Source of the DNA: an uncultured Bacteroides sp. | GTDB lineage: Bacteria; Bacteroidota; Bacteroidia; Bacteroidales; Bacteroidaceae | Direction: 5' to 3' | Assembly: GCA_947074195.1 (NCBI GenBank) | Contig: CAMTOS010000001.1 | Span: 58,507 to 122,506 of the forward strand | Length of the DNA stretch: 64,000 nucleotides | Part shown: positions 60,954 through 64,000 of the stretch, piece after piece | How positions within the stretch are numbered: position 1 is the first letter of the stretch | Layout: each line of letters starts with the position of its first letter | The notes under the pieces: generated by a model | Databases searched by the model: none | What the model was told of the DNA's origin: nothing | Seen by the model: the letters and a program-made list of their open reading frames with translations, nothing else | Made by a program: the position numbers and the translations under genes

Positions 60954-62705
60954 ATGAAAACCTTTTCGAACAAACCAATTACGAAATGCCTCAAATTTGC
61001 TGTCTATCTGCTTTGCAGCTTTATTGTGATGTCGTATTCAATGACGGCAGATGCCAAAAACAAAGCGAAAAATAAAAATATACCTCACTTCAGTAATTAT
61101 ATATATCAGGGAAATGATCCCGTTTATAATCAGAATCCATTAAATCCGGACGAATTCTATACACCAATATTACAAGGTTGTTATCCTGACCCTAGTATTT
61201 GCCGAAAAGGGAATGACTATTATCTGGTTCATTCATCGTTTGCCATGTTTCCCGGAGTGCCTATTTTTCATTCTAATGATTTAGTTAACTGGAAACAAAT
61301 AGGTCATGTGCTCGACCGGACTTCACAACTTAAAGTGGAGGATTGCGGAATTAGTGCCGGAATTTATGCGCCTGCCATCAGATATAATCCATACAATGAT
61401 ACTTTTTATATGATTACGACTCAATTCTCCGGTGGATTCGGAAATATGGTGGTTAAAACCAAAGATCCGCTTAAGGGATGGAGTGATCCGTATAAATTGA
61501 ATTTCGATGGCATCGATCCTTCGATGTTTTTTGATGAAGATGGCAAAGCGTATGTTGTTCATAATGATGGACCAACACCAGAGAATGAACTGTACGAAGG
61601 ACACAGACTAATCAAGATCTGGGAGTATGACGTTGAGAACGATCAGATAATTCCGGGAACAGATAAAGTGATAGTAAATGGTGGTGTAGATATTACGAAG
61701 AAACCGATATGGATTGAAGCTCCTCATATTTATAAAAAGAATGGCCGCTATTATCTGATGTGTGCCGAAGGTGGAACGGGTGGTAATCATAGTGAAGTGA
61801 TATTTGTGAGTGATCATCCCAAAGGACCTTATACACCTGCACCAAGCAACCCTATTCTTTCGCAGAGACATCTGCCTCATGACAGAGCAAATAAAATCGA
61901 CTGGGCCGGACATGCAGATTTAGTAGAAGGACCAGATGGAAAATATTATGGTGTATTTTTAGGGGTACGCCCGAATGAAAAGCACAGAGTGAATACCGGT
62001 CGCGAAACATTTATTTTGCCGGTAGACTGGAGTGGAGATTTCCCGGTATTCGAAAACGGACTTGTTCCGATGGAGACTAAAATTAAAATGCCTGCGGGTA
62101 TAGAGAATAAAACCGGTAAAGAAGGTTTTCTGCCAAACGGTAATTTTACATTTAACGATCAGTTGAATGAGGAGCAATTAGATTATCGCTGGATAGCATT
62201 AAGAGGACCAAGAGAGGAATTTATCAGCAAAGATAAAAATGGAGTTTACATTAATCCATTACCTGCTAATCTTAAACAAGTGGCACCGACTTCTACACTT
62301 TTCCATCGTCAGCAACATAACCATTTCAGTGCATCTGTTGAACTGAATTATGTCCCGAAAAGCGATAAAGACCTGGCAGGTATCACATGCTATCAAAGTG
62401 AGAAATTTAATTATGTCTTTGGAGTTACGAAAAAGGATAAGAAATACTATATTGTACTGGAAAGAACGGACAATGGAAAATCAACGTTGCTGGCAAGTAA
62501 AGAGATCACATTAAATTCCCCTGTAACACTGCAGGTTCTGGCCAATGGTGATGATTACTCTTTCAGTTACTCAACTGACAAATCGGCTTTTATAAATGTA
62601 GGTGGCACGGTGTCGGGTGATATTCTATCGACCAACGTAGCCGGAGGGTTTACCGGCTGTATGACGGGACTTTATGCAACCACGGATAATGATATAAAAC
62701 TTTAA
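60954..62705 (+). CDS. GH43 beta-xylosidase/arabinofuranosidase-type enzyme
   Basis: FYTPILQGCYPDPSICRKGNDYYLVHSSFAMFPGVPIFHSNDLVNWKQIGHVLDR...GIDPSMFFDEDGKAYVVHN...AGHADLVEGPDGKYYGVFLGVRP; similar to the 54430-56160 protein. Confidence 0.93.
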   Translation: MKTFSNKPITKCLKFAVYLLCSFIVMSYSMTADAKNKAKNKNIPHFSNYIYQGNDPVYNQNPLNPDEFYTPILQGCYPDPSICRKGNDYYLVHSSFAMFPGVPIFHSNDLVNWKQIGHVLDRTSQLKVEDCGISAGIYAPAIRYNPYNDTFYMITTQFSGGFGNMVVKTKDPLKGWSDPYKLNFDGIDPSMFFDEDGKAYVVHNDGPTPENELYEGHRLIKIWEYDVENDQIIPGTDKVIVNGGVDITKKPIWIEAPHIYKKNGRYYLMCAEGGTGGNHSEVIFVSDHPKGPYTPAPSNPILSQRHLPHDRANKIDWAGHADLVEGPDGKYYGVFLGVRPNEKHRVNTGRETFILPVDWSGDFPVFENGLVPMETKIKMPAGIENKTGKEGFLPNGNFTFNDQLNEEQLDYRWIALRGPREEFISKDKNGVYINPLPANLKQVAPTSTLFHRQQHNHFSASVELNYVPKSDKDLAGITCYQSEKFNYVFGVTKKDKKYYIVLERTDNGKSTLLASKEITLNSPVTLQVLANGDDYSFSYSTDKSAFINVGGTVSGDILSTNVAGGFTGCMTGLYATTDNDIKL

Positions 62706-62717
62706 ATCGATATTTAA

Positions 62718-64000
62718 ATGAGAAAGATAAAAACGCTTCTTGCTGCATCGGTCATAAGCATGACTTGCAGTTTGATATATGCCCATGAACCCGATAGTAT
62801 AGCACTTAAAACCACAATGGGAACATTCAGTAATCCTGTGATTTATGCCGATGTACCCGATATGGCGGTTACTCGTGCAGGCGAAGATTATTATATGATT
62901 AGTACCACCATGCATCTGATGCCGGGTGCTCCTATCATGAAGTCAAAAGATCTGGTAAACTGGGAGACTGTGAATTATGTCTTCGATAAACTAACCGATC
63001 ATTCCCGCTATGACTTAATAGATGGTACTGTATACGGGCGCGGCCAATGGGCATCTTCCATCAGATATCATAACGGAAAATTCTATGTGCTCTTTTCGCC
63101 AAATGATGAACCCTACCGTTCCTATATTTATACGGCAGACGATCCGGAAGGCGAATGGACTCTCGTATCAAGACTTCCCCATTTTCATGATGCATCCCTC
63201 TTTTTCGATGATGATGGCAGAGTTTACATCTTTTATGCCACAGGAGATCTGCAGGAAATAGAAGCTGACTTCTCTGATATCAAACATAATGGAATCAGTC
63301 AGAAGATATTCGAAAGAGATGAAGATGAATATGGTTTGCTTGAAGGCAGCCAGGTAATAAAACATGATGGGAAATACTATCTTCTGATGATATCGATGGT
63401 ATGGGGAGAACCCGGAAGAGTTCGCCGTGAAGTATGCTACAGAGCCGATCATATTACGGGTCCTTATGAGAAGAAAGTGATTCTCGAGAATGAATTCCAG
63501 GGATATGGTGGTGTCGGACAAGGTTGTATTGTAGATAGTCCGGATGGCAAATGGTATGGCCTTATATTTCAGGATCGTGGCGGAATTGGCCGTGTGCCTA
63601 TACTAATGCCCTGTACATGGGTAGATGGATGGCCAATGCTCGGTGATGAAAATGGATACGTGCCTGCTGTGATGACGAAAGAAGTAAATCCCGGAGATCA
63701 TACAAAATGCATTGTAAGCAGTGACTACTTTGATCAGGATGAATTATCTATTAACTGGCAGTGGAATCATAATCCGATCAACGATAAATGGTCACTAAAA
63801 GAAAGGCCGGGTTATCTCCGCTTAAAAACCAATCGTATTGTAGATAATCTCTTCCTTGCGCCGAATACATTGACACAACGCATGGAAGGTCCCGAATGCG
63901 AAGGCACTATCCTGATAGATGTATCGAACATGAATGATGGTGACATGGCAGGTTTCAGCGCATTCAACGGCTTGAGTGGCATACTGATGATTAGCAAAGA
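62718..64000 (+). CDS. GH43-family enzyme, C-terminus cut by window edge
   Basis: Not in the ORF track. ATG at 62718: MRKIKTLLAASVISMTCSLIYAHEPDSIALKTTMGTFSNPVIYADVPDMAVTRAGEDYYMISTTMHLMPGAPIMKSKDLVNWETVNYVFDKL...GRGQWASSIRYHNGKFYVLFSPND; resembles the GH43 half of the GH5-GH43 fusion. Confidence 0.9.
   Translation, partial: MRKIKTLLAASVISMTCSLIYAHEPDSIALKTTMGTFSNPVIYADVPDMAVTRAGEDYYMISTTMHLMPGAPIMKSKDLVNWETVNYVFDKLTDHSRYDLIDGTVYGRGQWASSIRYHNGKFYVLFSPNDEPYRSYIYTADDPEGEWTLVSRLPHFHDASLFFDDDGRVYIFYATGDLQEIEADFSDIKHNGISQKIFERDEDEYGLLEGSQVIKHDGKYYLLMISMVWGEPGRVRREVCYRADHITGPYEKKVILENEFQGYGGVGQGCIVDSPDGKWYGLIFQDRGGIGRVPILMPCTWVDGWPMLGDENGYVPAVMTKEVNPGDHTKCIVSSDYFDQDELSINWQWNHNPINDKWSLKERPGYLRLKTNRIVDNLFLAPNTLTQRMEGPECEGTILIDVSNMNDGDMAGFSAFNGLSGILMISK

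Noticed and set aside
1-64000. Mobile elements, prophage, defence systems, rRNA or tRNA genes
   Set aside because: No transposase, integrase, phage structural, toxin-antitoxin, cas or RM protein in the ORF track, and no recognisable tRNA or rRNA sequence.

Overview
The window is a carbohydrate-utilisation block from a Bacteroidota chromosome, holding two adjacent polysaccharide utilisation loci (PULs). PUL 1 (about 1-30.4 kb) has an edge-truncated GH88-type unsaturated glucuronyl hydrolase, a hybrid two-component sensor (HTCS), three PL8-type lyases, two Ser-type sulfatases, a SusC/SusD pair, a beta-helix protein, a FISUMP lipoprotein and a DUF6250-like protein. This suggests a sulfated uronate-containing glycan. 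PUL 2 (about 32.6-64 kb) is a xylan/arabinoxylan locus: GH43, tandem SusC/SusD x2, a DUF1735-type lipoprotein and GH10 with inserted CBMs (the Xus core order), plus a GH31/CE1/GH43/GH5-GH43 operon, a second HTCS and two more GH43 genes. I saw no rRNA, tRNA, transposase, phage or cas genes. Two non-coding signals stand out. (1) Strict 22-bp-period arrays of short near-palindromic units (consensus about TGCAnAGCCYTCTGCA plus 6 bp) occur at 23158-23239 and 41075-41178, and a divergent 22-bp-period cousin lies at 56384-56471. The second array falls in the predicted 5' leader of the GH31 operon. (2) A shared promoter layout precedes the PUL genes: two ACA-containing half-sites exactly 21 bp apart, 32-33 bp upstream of a TAnnTTTG-like -7 box. 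Four instances fit HTCS 2 and four fit HTCS 1. These are candidate HTCS operators. All calls come from reading the sequence by eye, without database searches.
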